A stretch of 39,997 nucleotides of DNA from Candidatus Dojkabacteria bacterium (GTDB taxonomy: Bacteria > Patescibacteriota > Dojkabacteria > J137): contig JAUZRK010000001.1 in assembly GCA_030950485.1 (NCBI GenBank), positions 1 through 39,997 of the forward strand. Reading direction: 5' to 3'. The translations under genes were made by a program, and so were the position numbers. Below, piece by piece: positions 17,101 through 25,910 of this stretch. How positions within the stretch are numbered: the first letter of the stretch is position 1; each line of letters begins with the position of its first letter. The notes below the pieces were generated by a model, which worked only from the letters and a program-made list of their open reading frames with translations, was not told the origin of the DNA and ran no database searches.

Positions 17101-18125
17101 GCAAATCTACCTCCTGCGATCATAATGATTGGTCTAAGATCTGGTGGAATTACTGGTAGTAAGTCTAGTACTAGCCACGCTGGACTCATTCCAGACTTCT
17201 TAATTCCTTTTAGAACTCTAAGTCTTTGAATAACTTTAGATACTTTTAGTGCTGACTTTGAAGTTTTAATAATTTTCTCAATCTTAACGATTTCCTCATC
17301 AATATCTAGCTTTTCTAGAAGTTCTTTAATAGCCTCTGCTCCCATTCCAGCATCAAAGAAATATAGATCATATTCTTCTAAAAGCTGATAATCATCCTCT
17401 GACATTGTAAATCCTTGTTTTACTTCATTTACTAATGACTTAAGACTTTTGAATTTATCATCTAATGCGTCTTCTTTTTGCTTAAATGCAGATTTAATTC
17501 TAGCAACTTCAACTTTTTCGTTGTTATGTAACCTATCTATCTGAAGTGCTAATTTACTTTTGTCTTTAATTTCTTTTTTTGTATCTTCTCTTTTTTCGTC
17601 AAACTCTGCAGCTAACTCTTCAAGCTTTTCTTTTAATTCTTCACCTAACTCTTCTAATTCTTCTGTTTTAAACTCTTTTAGACTTTCTATTGCAGCTTTT
17701 TGTTCTTCCTCATTAATACCTGTTACAACATATCTTGCATAATATATTACTGTTTCAAGTTTTTTTTGTGGAATATCTAAAATAGACGCCATCTTATTTG
17801 GAATTCCATTAGAAAACCAAACGTGTGTTACTGGAGAAGCCAATTTTATATGACCCATTCTCTCTCTTCTTACTCTTTTATGAGTAACCTCTACTCCACA
17901 TCTATCACAAATAATCCCTTTATATCTAATTTTCTTATATTTACCACAGTAACACTCAAAATCTTTAGTTGGTCCAAAAATCTCTTCAGCCATTAAACCA
18001 CCTGGCTCTGACTTAAATGTTCTATAGTTGATTGTTTCTGCTTTGGTAACTTCTCCATGAGACCAGTTCATAATGTCTTGAGGAGATGCTACTGTAATTT
18101 TTACTGCATTAAAGTCTTTTAGCAT
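14181..18125 (-). CDS. rpoC: RNA polymerase beta' subunit
   Basis: 1314 residues. The N-terminal zinc site is complete (CYCGK...CDRCG), as is the second (DDCETEEG, CNVSHGVCKKC). The catalytic loop NADFDGDQMAVHLPLS is intact, as are GRFRQNLLGKRVDYSGR and the switch-region RPVLLNRAPSLHK. The active-site moving parts are unusual. In the bridge helix (near 15620) the common GARKGLADTALKTA reads AVRKSFTDSGLKTS, replacing two glycines. In the trigger loop (near 15150) the common MRTFHTGG reads LKSKSDAR, so the conserved His is absent. The loop then rejoins DVTQGLPRVEELLEAR. No large SI3 insertion is present. It follows rpoB by 136 bases with a strong hairpin in the gap. The start MLKDFNAVKITVASP is standard. 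Confidence 0.98.
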   Translation of the reverse strand: MLKDFNAVKITVASPQDIMNWSHGEVTKAETINYRTFKSEPGGLMAEEIFGPTKDFECYCGKYKKIRYKGIICDRCGVEVTHKRVRRERMGHIKLASPVTHVWFSNGIPNKMASILDIPQKKLETVIYYARYVVTGINEEEQKAAIESLKEFKTEELEELGEELKEKLEELAAEFDEKREDTKKEIKDKSKLALQIDRLHNNEKVEVARIKSAFKQKEDALDDKFKSLKSLVNEVKQGFTMSEDDYQLLEEYDLYFFDAGMGAEAIKELLEKLDIDEEIVKIEKIIKTSKSALKVSKVIQRLRVLKGIKKSGMSPAWLVLDLLPVIPPDLRPIIMIAGGRFATYDLNDLYRRVINRNNRLKRLIALGAPEIILRNEKRMLQEAVDSLIDNNHKPGAPALNGRQMPFKSLSDMLRGKQGRFRQNLLGKRVDYSGRAVIVAGPNLRFDQCGLPKNIALELFKPFIIRELISRGYAANPNRAKIMFESKESIVWDLLEEVIQDRPVLLNRAPSLHKYSMLAFFPQLIEGNAIRLHPMVCKGYNADFDGDQMAVHLPLSEEAVIEAKERMFAKDNMLHMRDGSPILNVAKDMAMGVFFATMMKGDPKKPKHFFANDREMLSAFELANITFFEPIGLLYKGDYLVTTAGRYIFNSILPEDTFDFFNQELSTKDVSKITTKIFRKFGNVIAVDVLDKIKDIGFRFSTQLGFSVSMGEFRFGAEDLLEKKLEEYSQKEDELVADYEDGLLTDNELVRLQKEEWVDQSEEIQNAVWELAKTRPETENLLDLDASGATPVSAWLKQISGVRGFITDMSGEIVNLPISGNFEKGLSNFEYFVASKAVRKSFTDSGLKTSESGYLTRRLVDVSQDLITKIDDCETEEGLIVDRLDKRQLEFVDRIKGRYPTHDIKDPKSGKVIVKMGDPIGYDDATEIDENKAIESVELRSPLTCNVSHGVCKKCYGFDNGTGVLVEIGQAVGIIAAQALGEPTTQLTLKSKSDARASKSDVTQGLPRVEELLEARTPKALSKLSEIAGEVKIIEDKKGYIVRVTAEELAIETFDIEEGDEVIVKKGGNVKAKDTLIVRKDKTEARSPFSGKVKISEKQGTLTVEAGTAKEDETTVASLADILVEDGAIVERGDQITHGSIDPKELARLKGIRAAQMYIVKGVQDVYGIQGLEVDDRHLEIISRQMGRYGLVSDSGESEEVLPGDYVDVLDIKEENIQLEKAGKKTIKYDSILLGITNSSIRTESFLSAASFEQQVRVLTDAALIGKVDNLRGLKENVIIGRPVPLGKVLIEQNREEVEEAEARVEILTEDAENK

Positions 18126-18214
18126 TTTAGAAAATTAACAGACAAATTATTTTTAATTATTAGTTTGTTTTTACTATTTATCGGTGCAAACTAACCCACC
18201 TTTATTTATATTTG

Positions 18215-18250
18215 CCAACTTGCCATCTTGAATTCAAGATAACAAGTTGG
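18215..18250 (-). other. Long hairpin in the rpoB-rpoC gap
   Basis: Two nested inverted repeats: CCAACTTG/CAAGTTGG outside, and the perfect 16-base palindrome ATCTTGAATTCAAGAT inside, separated by two-base bulges. On the minus strand it begins 12 bases past the rpoB stop. The following sequence (CAAATATAAATAAAG) is not a U-tract, so an RNA-processing or attenuation element is more likely than a strict terminator. Confidence 0.6.
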
Positions 18251-18261
18251 TTTAATTCCCT

Positions 18262-21200
18262 TTATTCTGCAGCCTCGTCGACTTCCGTTGCTGCTGCTTC
18301 TCTTTCTTGCTCAGTATTACCTACAGAATCAACAATTTCTTCAAGCGCCATTTCATCTCTCTCATAATCATATGTAGCTTCAATCTTATCCAATTTAATA
18401 GCAAGACCTGCCAACTCTTTATCTAATACATTAAATGATTCAGGTACATTTGGTTTACTAATCTTTTGATTAGAAATTATAGCTTTATACGCTGCAGCTC
18501 TACCAACTACGTCATCTGACTTAATAGTCAACATTTCGTGTAGTAAATGAGGCACTGCATGTGCTTGTAATGCCCAAACTTCCATTTCTCCTAATCTCTG
18601 TCCTCCCATTTGAGCCTTACCTCTTAATGGTTGTTGAGTTACAAGAGTGTATGGTCCTGTTGATCTTGCATGTACTTTCTTATCTGCCAAGTGGTCTAAT
18701 TTCAATACATATTTAGTACCAACAGTTACCTTTTGATCATATCTTCTACCTGTTCTACCGTCATATAAGTCAACTTTCTCTTCATATTTAATTCCATTCT
18801 TTGCTGCTAATTCAATCAGTGGATCTGCTGAATATGCAGAGAATGGTTGAACTTCAGCTTTAACTCCTAGTTTTTGTGCTAATTCACCAAGGTGAGTTTC
18901 TATTAACTGTCCTACATTCATTCTACGAATCATAGATGCAGGTCCTAAGATTAACTCAACTGGTTTTCCATCTGCTGTATAAGGCATATCTTCTTCAGGT
19001 AGAACCTTTGCAATAACTCCCTTTTCTCCGTGGTATCCAGTTAACTTATCTCCGATTCCAATTTTATGTGTCTTTGCAACCCAAACTTTAACTTGTTTTA
19101 GTACTCCAGGGTTTAATTTCGCCCCCTTTGCCTTCTCAAGTACTTGTACGTCTATAATTACACCTTTTTCTCCGTATGGCAGTCTTAAAGAGTTATCTCT
19201 TACATCTCTAGCGTATTCACCAAAGATTGCTCTCAATAGTTTTTCTTCAGCTGTAAGTTCACTTTCTCCCTTTGGAGCAATGATTCCTACTAAAATATCA
19301 TTTGCATCTACGTTAGCACCAACTCTAATAACTCCGTCTTCATCTAAGTTTCTAAGAGCTCTTTCTCCAACCCCAGGTATGTCTCTTGTAATCAGTTCGT
19401 TACCTAATTTTGTTTCTCTAATTTCTTGTGTATATTCTTGAATGTGCACTGATGATAATCTGTCATCTCTAATCAATTTTTCTGAAACAATAAGACCATC
19501 TTCATAATTAAATCCATCCCATACCATATAAGCAGTTCTTAGGTTAACCCCAAGAGCTAATTCTCCATTAACAGTACAAGGACCGTCAATAAGAATGTCT
19601 CCCTTTTTAACTTTCTCTCCTGCTGCTACTACAGTATTTTGAGTAAATGCAGTATTTTGATTTGTTCTTATGAATTTTTCTACTTCGTATTCTGTATTAT
19701 TTTTATATTCTTTATATTTAACTATAACTTTATTAGAGTCAGAAGAAATTACTTCTCCATCTTCCTCAGCATAAACTGTTCTTCCACTAGCTTTTGCTGC
19801 TAATTTTTCAAAACCTGTACCAAGATTTGGTGACTCAGGTAAGATAAGCGGAATTGCTTGATTTACTGTTTTAGCTCCATAGAAAGTTCTTGCTGGATCA
19901 TCATTTCCAGAGAAAGGAATCATAGATAGTCCTAATCCTGCGATTTGTGATGGAGCAATATCAATAAAATCAACATCTCCCATACTTACACTAATATAGT
20001 CTTTTCCATATCTTACGTATGTCTTTCTATCTAGGATATTTCCTTTATCATCAAAATTCACAGCTGCAGAAGCAATTTTATGCTTTTGCTCTTCATCAAA
20101 ATTTATATATTCAATTTCATCTGTTACAACAAATGGTTTGATTCTTATAGATTCAATACCAGCTTTATTAGCAGCATCAACTATTTTTGATGTAATTTCA
20201 TCACCTGCTTTCGCTATTTTTGTTTTTCCTGAAGTTACATCTGCTGAAACTAATCTCCCTTTAAAATCTGTAATTTTGCTTTCCTTTACTACAAACTTAT
20301 TAACAACTTTATAGTAAGGAGCCTCTAAGAAACCAAACCTATTTATTTTTGAGAAAACAGCTAACTGATTTACCATACCGACAGATGGCCCTTCTGGAGT
20401 TGTTACAGGACAAAGTCTAGAGTAATGAGAATTATGTACATCTCTAACTGAGAATGTAGCCCTTTCTTTAGTCAAACCTCTAGGTCCTCCCGCAGTTACT
20501 TTTCTTTTAGCTTCTAATTCTGAAAGAATATTTTCCTGATCCATGTATCTAAGTAACGCACTGCTTCCAAAGAATTGGTTAATTGCAGCGATTACAGGTC
20601 TTGTGTTAACCAACATTGCTGGTGTTACTTTCTCATCAGTAGCATAAGTACTCATTCTATCTCTAACATTCTTCTCCATGATCAACATTCCCACCCTAAT
20701 TTTTTCAGCTACAATTTCATTAATACCTCTAATTCTTCTATTACTTAAACTGTCTACATCATCTGGAGCCTTTGTCCCGTTATTAAGTTGAATTACAGAT
20801 TTAATAACTTCTACTACATCTCTTTTCTTTAGTAAGTGATCTTGAATAGTTATATCCTCATCAATACCTAATTTTTGATTTAATTTATATCTACCAACTC
20901 TTCCAAGGTAGAATCTTCTCTTATTGAAGAATATATTTTCTAAAAAGTTTCTAGCATTATCAATTGTCATTGAATCTTCAGGTCTTAGTTTCCTATAGAT
21001 ATCAATTAATGCTTCTTCTGTATTTTTTGTAACATCCTTTTTCAAAGTTGCCTCAACAAATTTAAATTCTCCTGTGTCTACTGGATCTAATACTTTTTTA
21101 ATTTCTTCATTACTACTGTATCCAAGAGCTCTTAATAATGTTGTTAATAAAATCCTTGGCTTTTTTTCAAGTAATTTCACACTCATTACTCCATATTTAT

Positions 21201-21708
21201 TTACTTCAAATTCATACCATTTTCCTCTGTGTGGCATTAATTTTACCGAATACAAAGGTTTTGATGAAGTTTTTGAGGCTTTTGATTCAGAGAATAAAAC
21301 TCCCTCTGATCTAAGTATTTGAAATACAACTACTCTTTCGTTTCCATTTACCATAAATGAAGCTCTTTCACTCATTATTGGCATATCGCACAAGAAAATT
21401 TTCTGTTTTTTTAGTTCTGAAGTTCTTTTATTTACTAGCTTTACTGTTACATATACTGGAGCATCATGAGATTGACCTAATCTTTGTGCTTCTCTAAATC
21501 CTAATTTCGGAGATCCCCACTCTACATCTTCAAACGATAATTCCCAGCTTGACCCTGTATAGTCTTCGATTGGATTTATTTCGTCAAACAAGTCTTCGAA
21601 ACCTGTTTCCATGAAATAAGTAAAAAATTGTTTTTGAGATTCGAGCAAGTCGAAATCTGGCAATTTCACTGGGTTCTTTGTTAGAATTAGTCTTTCTTGT
21701 GGGGTCAT
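18262..21708 (-). CDS. rpoB: RNA polymerase beta subunit
   Basis: 1148 residues. It carries the beta-subunit signatures RDVHNSHYSRLCPVTTPEGPSVG, GDKLTGYHGEKGV (both active-site lysines present), and QQPLRGKAQMGGQRLGEMEVWALQ, ending in an acidic tail. The rifampicin-pocket block reads FFGSSALLRYMDQENILSEL, then EAKRKVTAGGP. Relative to E. coli this changes Gln513 to Arg, His526 to Ala and Ser531 to Thr, all classical resistance positions. The usually invariant NPLGVPSRMN reads GPASMIRRMN. It is the first gene of the rpoB-rpoC-rpsL-rpsG series, driven by a promoter at 21855-21883 with a leader of about 140 bases. rplJ/rplL are not next to it. Confidence 0.98.
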   Translation of the reverse strand: MTPQERLILTKNPVKLPDFDLLESQKQFFTYFMETGFEDLFDEINPIEDYTGSSWELSFEDVEWGSPKLGFREAQRLGQSHDAPVYVTVKLVNKRTSELKKQKIFLCDMPIMSERASFMVNGNERVVVFQILRSEGVLFSESKASKTSSKPLYSVKLMPHRGKWYEFEVNKYGVMSVKLLEKKPRILLTTLLRALGYSSNEEIKKVLDPVDTGEFKFVEATLKKDVTKNTEEALIDIYRKLRPEDSMTIDNARNFLENIFFNKRRFYLGRVGRYKLNQKLGIDEDITIQDHLLKKRDVVEVIKSVIQLNNGTKAPDDVDSLSNRRIRGINEIVAEKIRVGMLIMEKNVRDRMSTYATDEKVTPAMLVNTRPVIAAINQFFGSSALLRYMDQENILSELEAKRKVTAGGPRGLTKERATFSVRDVHNSHYSRLCPVTTPEGPSVGMVNQLAVFSKINRFGFLEAPYYKVVNKFVVKESKITDFKGRLVSADVTSGKTKIAKAGDEITSKIVDAANKAGIESIRIKPFVVTDEIEYINFDEEQKHKIASAAVNFDDKGNILDRKTYVRYGKDYISVSMGDVDFIDIAPSQIAGLGLSMIPFSGNDDPARTFYGAKTVNQAIPLILPESPNLGTGFEKLAAKASGRTVYAEEDGEVISSDSNKVIVKYKEYKNNTEYEVEKFIRTNQNTAFTQNTVVAAGEKVKKGDILIDGPCTVNGELALGVNLRTAYMVWDGFNYEDGLIVSEKLIRDDRLSSVHIQEYTQEIRETKLGNELITRDIPGVGERALRNLDEDGVIRVGANVDANDILVGIIAPKGESELTAEEKLLRAIFGEYARDVRDNSLRLPYGEKGVIIDVQVLEKAKGAKLNPGVLKQVKVWVAKTHKIGIGDKLTGYHGEKGVIAKVLPEEDMPYTADGKPVELILGPASMIRRMNVGQLIETHLGELAQKLGVKAEVQPFSAYSADPLIELAAKNGIKYEEKVDLYDGRTGRRYDQKVTVGTKYVLKLDHLADKKVHARSTGPYTLVTQQPLRGKAQMGGQRLGEMEVWALQAHAVPHLLHEMLTIKSDDVVGRAAAYKAIISNQKISKPNVPESFNVLDKELAGLAIKLDKIEATYDYERDEMALEEIVDSVGNTEQEREAAATEVDEAAE

Positions 21709-21854
21709 AAGCTAGTATTTAATAATATATCTTATTTACAACAGAAACTGGCATTTTCATATACTTCTATTTTGAAAACGCCTGTTATACTTAAATATTT
21801 AAATTGTGTTGTTTTTTTTCGAGAAAAAATTTTACGCGCATTAACGTAGGGAGA

Positions 21855-21883
21855 ATTTTAGCATAACTCCAACATCATGTAAA
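21855..21883 (-). promoter_or_regulatory. rpoB promoter
   Basis: On the minus strand: TTTACA (21883-21878), a 17-base spacer, then TAAAAT (21860-21855) with the TGC extension directly in front. This is the best-formed promoter in the window. Transcription would start near 21848, giving a leader of about 140 bases ahead of rpoB. Confidence 0.75.
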
Positions 21884-21916
21884 CCACTTTTGTTAAAATT
21901 GCAAGCTATTTTTTAT

Positions 21917-22673
21917 TTATTTCAAAACACATTCAAAAAACATAGTTGGAGTAATAAGTTTAGCCCTCACCTTTGAATAATATTTATTTGGATCATTAGA
22001 TTTAGGCTGATAGCTAAACTTTTCAGCTTCTAATTCTTTAAATCTCCTAACAGTAAAACCTGCATTTGTTAGAGCGTTAACCCATGTAGATATTTTTCTA
22101 TGTTGAATATAAACTCCATCAGTACCTACCCAACTTGATTCAAACCTCTCTCCATCATAATTGTATGATTTAGTTATAGCCATTACATTATTCTGGTATT
22201 CAAATCTGGAATACATTGGGTGCTCCCAACTAAATATAAATTTACCGTTTGGCTTCAAATACGATTTAATGTTTTTAAGAGTTTTTTCCAAATCAAAGCT
22301 CCATCCTAATGCGTATATCGAGAAAACTATATCTACCTTTTCATAAATGCTCAGCCTTTCTTCCATCGAAAGAACGCTCAATTCAATCCTTCTATCTTCT
22401 AAAGCTTCCGCATTTAAACTCTCAGCTAGTTTTTTTCTGTTCGTCAGAAATATCTATTCCATAAACTTTCTTAGCACCTCTTTCTACTAAGTATTTAATT
22501 GAGTGCCCACTCCCATAGCCAATTTCCAAAAAAGCTTCCCCTTTAATATCGCCAAATATATTTTCATTTTCTAACTCCCCAAATGGACCCCATGCCGGAA
22601 GGCAAGTACCACCAGCAAATTTCTCAGCGGCTTGATCCCAAGCCTTTTTGTTTTTATTCAATTTTTCGTTCAT
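21917..22673 (-). pseudogene. Class I SAM-dependent methyltransferase, frameshifted
   Basis: Two ORFs (22422-22673 and 21917-22381) are one methyltransferase of about 252 residues. The first holds motif I, AFLEIGYGSGHSIKYL, and the acidic end of strand 2, VYGIDISDEQKK. The frame breaks in an A7 run (minus strand; T7 at 22430-22436); with one A fewer it reads EQKKLAESLNAEAL and joins the second part, which has VDIVFSIYALGWSFDLEKTL and YLKPNGKFIFSWEHP, the motifs IV-VI region. The substrate is unknown. It lies downstream of S-adenosylhomocysteinase, whose substrate is the by-product of this enzyme class. A read or assembly indel is as likely as a true pseudogene. Confidence 0.82.
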
Positions 22674-22701
22674 TATTATCTAGATATCATTCAAGAATCA
22701 C

Positions 22702-22735
22702 TTAGTTACCTAGTTACTATTAACTAGATAACTGA
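22702..22735 (-). terminator. Probable terminator or processing hairpin after sahH
   Basis: TTAGTTACCTAGTTA and TAACTAGATAACTGA form a 15-position stem with two imperfect pairs and a four-base loop. It lies about 50 bases past the sahH stop. No U-tract follows, so termination is uncertain. Confidence 0.45.
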
Positions 22736-22785
22736 ATCTATAATTCAAATCTTCTTATTTCCTACGCTGCCCAATCTATATCTCC

Positions 22786-24165
22786 CTAGTATCTATAATG
22801 ATCCTCTTTATACGGTCCACTCGTAGGTACTCCAAGATAATCAGCTTGTTTTTGGTTTAAAGTTTCAAGCTTTGCTCCTACATGATCTAAATGTAATCTA
22901 GCTACTTCTTCATCAAGATGCTTAGGAAGTCTATAAACTCCTACTTTGTATTCGTCTTTTTTAGTAAAAAGCTCAATTTGAGCCAAAACTTGATTAGAGA
23001 AGCTGTTAGACATTACAAAACTAGGATGCCCCATAGCATTTCCTAGATTAAATAATCTTCCTTCAGAAAGAACAATTATCCTATTTCCATTTGGCATATG
23101 AACAATATCAACCTGTGGTTTCAGATTCTCCCATATATATTTTCTCATTGCTGCTATTTCAATTTCAGAATCAAAATGACCAATGTTTCCAACTATTGCA
23201 GTATCCTTCATCTGAAGCATATGTTTCTCTGTTATTACATCAACACAACCAGTTGTTGTAATAAATATATCACCAATTTTACAAGCATCATCCATCTGCA
23301 TAACTTGATATCCTTCCATTGCAGCCTGAAGAGCACATATCGGATCTATCTCTGTAACTATAATTCTCGCTCCCTGACCTTTAAATGCCTGAACAGTTCC
23401 CTTACCTACATCTCCATAACCCGCAACAACAACCTTACCTGCAATCATTACATCAGTTGCCCTCATAACTCCATCAACAGCAGAATGTCTGCATCCATAT
23501 AGATTATCGATTTTTGATTTTGTAACAGAATCATTAACATTTATAGCTGGGAATTTTAATTCACCCTTTTTAAACATATTGTAAAGCCTATGTACTCCAG
23601 ATGTTGTTTCTTCACTAACTCCCATAACTAGTCCCATTCTATCTGAAAAGAAACTTGGATTTTTATCTAGAGTTTTTGCTATTTGGGCAAATAATATTTT
23701 CTCTTCTTCTGATTCGAATTCAGACTTATTTAAAAAGTTTCTATCATTTTCTGCTTTTAGACCTAAGTGTAGAAATAGTGTTGGATCACCTCCATCATCT
23801 AGAATTAAATTTGGACCAATATCAGTTCCCCAATCTAAAGTTCTTTCAATATATGACCAATACTCTTCAAGAGATTCACCCTTAATAGCAAACACTGGAA
23901 CTCCAGTTTTAGCAATCGCAGCTGCAGCATGATCCTGTGTTGAGTAAATATTACAAGTTGCCACCTAACTTCAGCACCCAGATCAATAAGTACAGCAGTC
24001 TCTATAGTCATGTGTAAAGAGCCTGTAATTCTTGCTCCTTTAAGAGGCTTATACATACCGTATTTTTTTTCGAAGCGACATTAGCCCTGGCATTTCCTTT
24101 TCTGAAAGAGTTATATCCTTTCTACCGAACTCTGCTAAGTTAATATCTTTTATTACGTAGTCCAT
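22786..24165 (-). pseudogene. ahcY: S-adenosylhomocysteinase, frameshifted near the N-terminus
   Basis: The enzyme splits S-adenosylhomocysteine into homocysteine and adenosine with bound NAD. The C-terminal 392 residues are intact: [16 protein letters not shown], the NAD site [27 protein letters not shown]-region equivalent [20 protein letters not shown], and the terminal KEDHYRY. The start is at 24165 ([18 protein letters not shown]). The frame breaks at an A8 run (T8 at 24063-24070; seven would be in frame) and is restored by a missing G near 23962, where R-W-A-T-C is expected. The ~100 bases between are read in another frame as [23 protein letters not shown]. Four residues usually found before LGAEVRW also appear to be missing. 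The two indels cancel, so the long ORF and the ATG share a frame. Confidence 0.88.
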
Positions 24166-24196
24166 AAATCTAGATTAAAATTAAACAATCAAAAGT

Positions 24197-24232
24197 AAAA
24201 AGTAAAAAAAACACTCATTAATTTTACTTTTT
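24197..24232 (-). terminator. Terminator of the SDR gene
   Basis: AAAAAGTAAAA and TTTTACTTTTT form a perfect but A/T-only 11-bp stem with a 14-base loop. A T-rich tract follows on the minus strand. It lies 12 bases past the stop at 24244 and separates that operon from sahH. Confidence 0.55.
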
Positions 24233-24243
24233 AATCTTGGCTT

Positions 24244-24939
24244 CTATGCTAGTCCATAACCTCCATCTATTCTTATGATTTGCCCATTAATATGATCAGA
24301 TTCTGTAATGAATAAAAATGCTTTTGCTATATCGTAAGGATTTGCAATTCTATCAGATAATGATTTTGAAATTGATTTCTCTTCAGTTCCTTTACTCCAA
24401 TGTTTCTTAGAAAATTCAGTCAATGTATGTCCTGGTGCTACTGCGTTTACTCTAATATCGGGTGCTAGTCTCTTTGCTAAAGAAACTGTAAATGAATTCA
24501 TAGCCGCTTTATGCATTGAATATACCATACTGCCTGAAGAAGCATCTCTGAAATCTCCTCTTATAGAAGTTGTATTTATAATACATCCTGGTTTATTCAT
24601 ATACGGTAAGATTTCTTTAACAATATTTACATGACCTAGAACATTTAATTTATAGTCCTCTATAATATCTTTATCTTCCAATTCAACCAAATCCTTTTTT
24701 GCTAAACTACCTCCAGCATTATTTATCAAGATGTCAACTCCCTTGTTTTTAATTATCTCGTTTTTGTTTATTGCTATCTTAATTTCCTCAGTACTCATCA
24801 AATCAAAACTAATCTGATTAGATCCTGCCAAAAGATTTATTCTATCGTGATAAATTACTTCATATCCTTTCTTAGAAAATAGATTTGCAACTTCTGCCCC
24901 TATTCCAGAAAATGCCCCTGTTATTAGTACTGTCTTCAT
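24244..24939 (-). CDS. Short-chain dehydrogenase/reductase
   Basis: 231 residues of the classical SDR fold. The cofactor motif is TGAFSGIGAEVA (TGxxxGxG), followed by the NNAGG motif (ILINNAGGSLAKKD), the catalytic Ser/Tyr/Lys set (TTSIRGDFRD...MVYSMHKAAMNSF: Y and K spaced YxxxK), and the ending ...NGQIIRIDGGYGLA. It would oxidise or reduce an alcohol/ketone with NAD(P); the substrate is not evident. It is downstream of the PfkB kinase in the same direction with a 41-base gap, so the two are probably in one transcript with the HD protein. Confidence 0.9.
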   Translation of the reverse strand: MKTVLITGAFSGIGAEVANLFSKKGYEVIYHDRINLLAGSNQISFDLMSTEEIKIAINKNEIIKNKGVDILINNAGGSLAKKDLVELEDKDIIEDYKLNVLGHVNIVKEILPYMNKPGCIINTTSIRGDFRDASSGSMVYSMHKAAMNSFTVSLAKRLAPDIRVNAVAPGHTLTEFSKKHWSKGTEEKSISKSLSDRIANPYDIAKAFLFITESDHINGQIIRIDGGYGLA

Positions 24940-24980
24940 AATTTAAAGAATACCTTTTATTAAGATAATGAATCAAATGA

Positions 24981-25910
24981 TTAAAGCTTATAATTCTGTC
25001 CTCCAAGAGCCTCTACATTTTTCGCACCCATAAGACTACCAACCTTACAAGCATCTTCAATTTTCATATCAGACAATAGACCTTTTATTAATCCAGCTCT
25101 AAAGGCGTCTCCTGCGCCTGTTTGCTCTGCAAAAGTTTTAGGACTGGTAGATGGAATAAATTTTTCGCCATCATGAGTATGGGTAATAGCACCGTCTTTT
25201 CCCTTTGTTTCAATTATATATTTTAAACCAAAATTTAAAATATTCTTTAAATCAGTATTTAGTAATTTCTTTAGCTGATCAATTTCAGTTTCATTACCTA
25301 TAAATATATCTGAAAGTTCAATGCATTCCATTGTAAGTTTTTCATCAAAGAAAATTGATAATACCTGGCTTGGGTCGAATATGACTAATGACTCCACACC
25401 TGATTTTTCTCTAAGCTCTTCCATATGATTTCTAATACTCTCGCCTGTACCTGGTGAAAAAATTGCAATTTTTATTTTTTCAAAATCTTCATTAATAAGC
25501 ATTTCTGATAAATTAGTAGACCCCATATAATCTCCATGAGTATTTGGTTGGAAAATACCTATTTGATCTTTTTCAACATCTGAAATTGCATAGAAACTTG
25601 CAGTATGTTCACCTTGAAAAACTTTTGCCTTTATATTTACTCCATTACTTTCCAAATGTGCTCTATAGTCATTATTTAAATCATCACCAACTACAGAAAA
25701 CATCAAAGGCGATGTTCCTTGTATACCAAGTCCGTATGCAATATTACCAGCCGTACCGCCAAAAAAGACTTGTTTATTTTCAGCTGTAAGCATCATAGAT
25801 AAATCTTTAACCTTACCTTCTTCAACTATTACTTCTTCTTTAAAATTATTATGTACTGAAAATACTACGTCATATGCTACAGAACCTACAACCAATGCTT
25901 TATTTCTCAT
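24981..25910 (-). CDS. PfkB-family carbohydrate/nucleoside kinase (adenosine kinase-like)
   Basis: 309 residues. The family start is replaced by VVGSVAYDVVF; the substrate region reads FFGGTAGNIAYGLGIQG, and the ATP/anion-hole motif is present near the end as AEQTGAGDAFRAGLIKGL, with the catalytic Asp in GAGD. The combination of this enzyme with S-adenosylhomocysteinase and a nucleoside phosphorylase elsewhere in the window suggests it may phosphorylate adenosine to AMP, but ribokinase-type sugar substrates remain possible. Its start overlaps the end of the HD-domain gene by 11 bases, which suggests coupled translation. Confidence 0.87.
   Translation of the reverse strand: MRNKALVVGSVAYDVVFSVHNNFKEEVIVEEGKVKDLSMMLTAENKQVFFGGTAGNIAYGLGIQGTSPLMFSVVGDDLNNDYRAHLESNGVNIKAKVFQGEHTASFYAISDVEKDQIGIFQPNTHGDYMGSTNLSEMLINEDFEKIKIAIFSPGTGESIRNHMEELREKSGVESLVIFDPSQVLSIFFDEKLTMECIELSDIFIGNETEIDQLKKLLNTDLKNILNFGLKYIIETKGKDGAITHTHDGEKFIPSTSPKTFAEQTGAGDAFRAGLIKGLLSDMKIEDACKVGSLMGAKNVEALGGQNYKL

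Noticed and set aside
23098-23502. 134-residue plus-strand ORF
   Set aside because: It is antisense to the well-supported S-adenosylhomocysteinase.
24166-24243. SAH or SAM riboswitch ahead of sahH
   Set aside because: The gap holds only an A/T terminator hairpin of the preceding gene; no riboswitch core was recognised.
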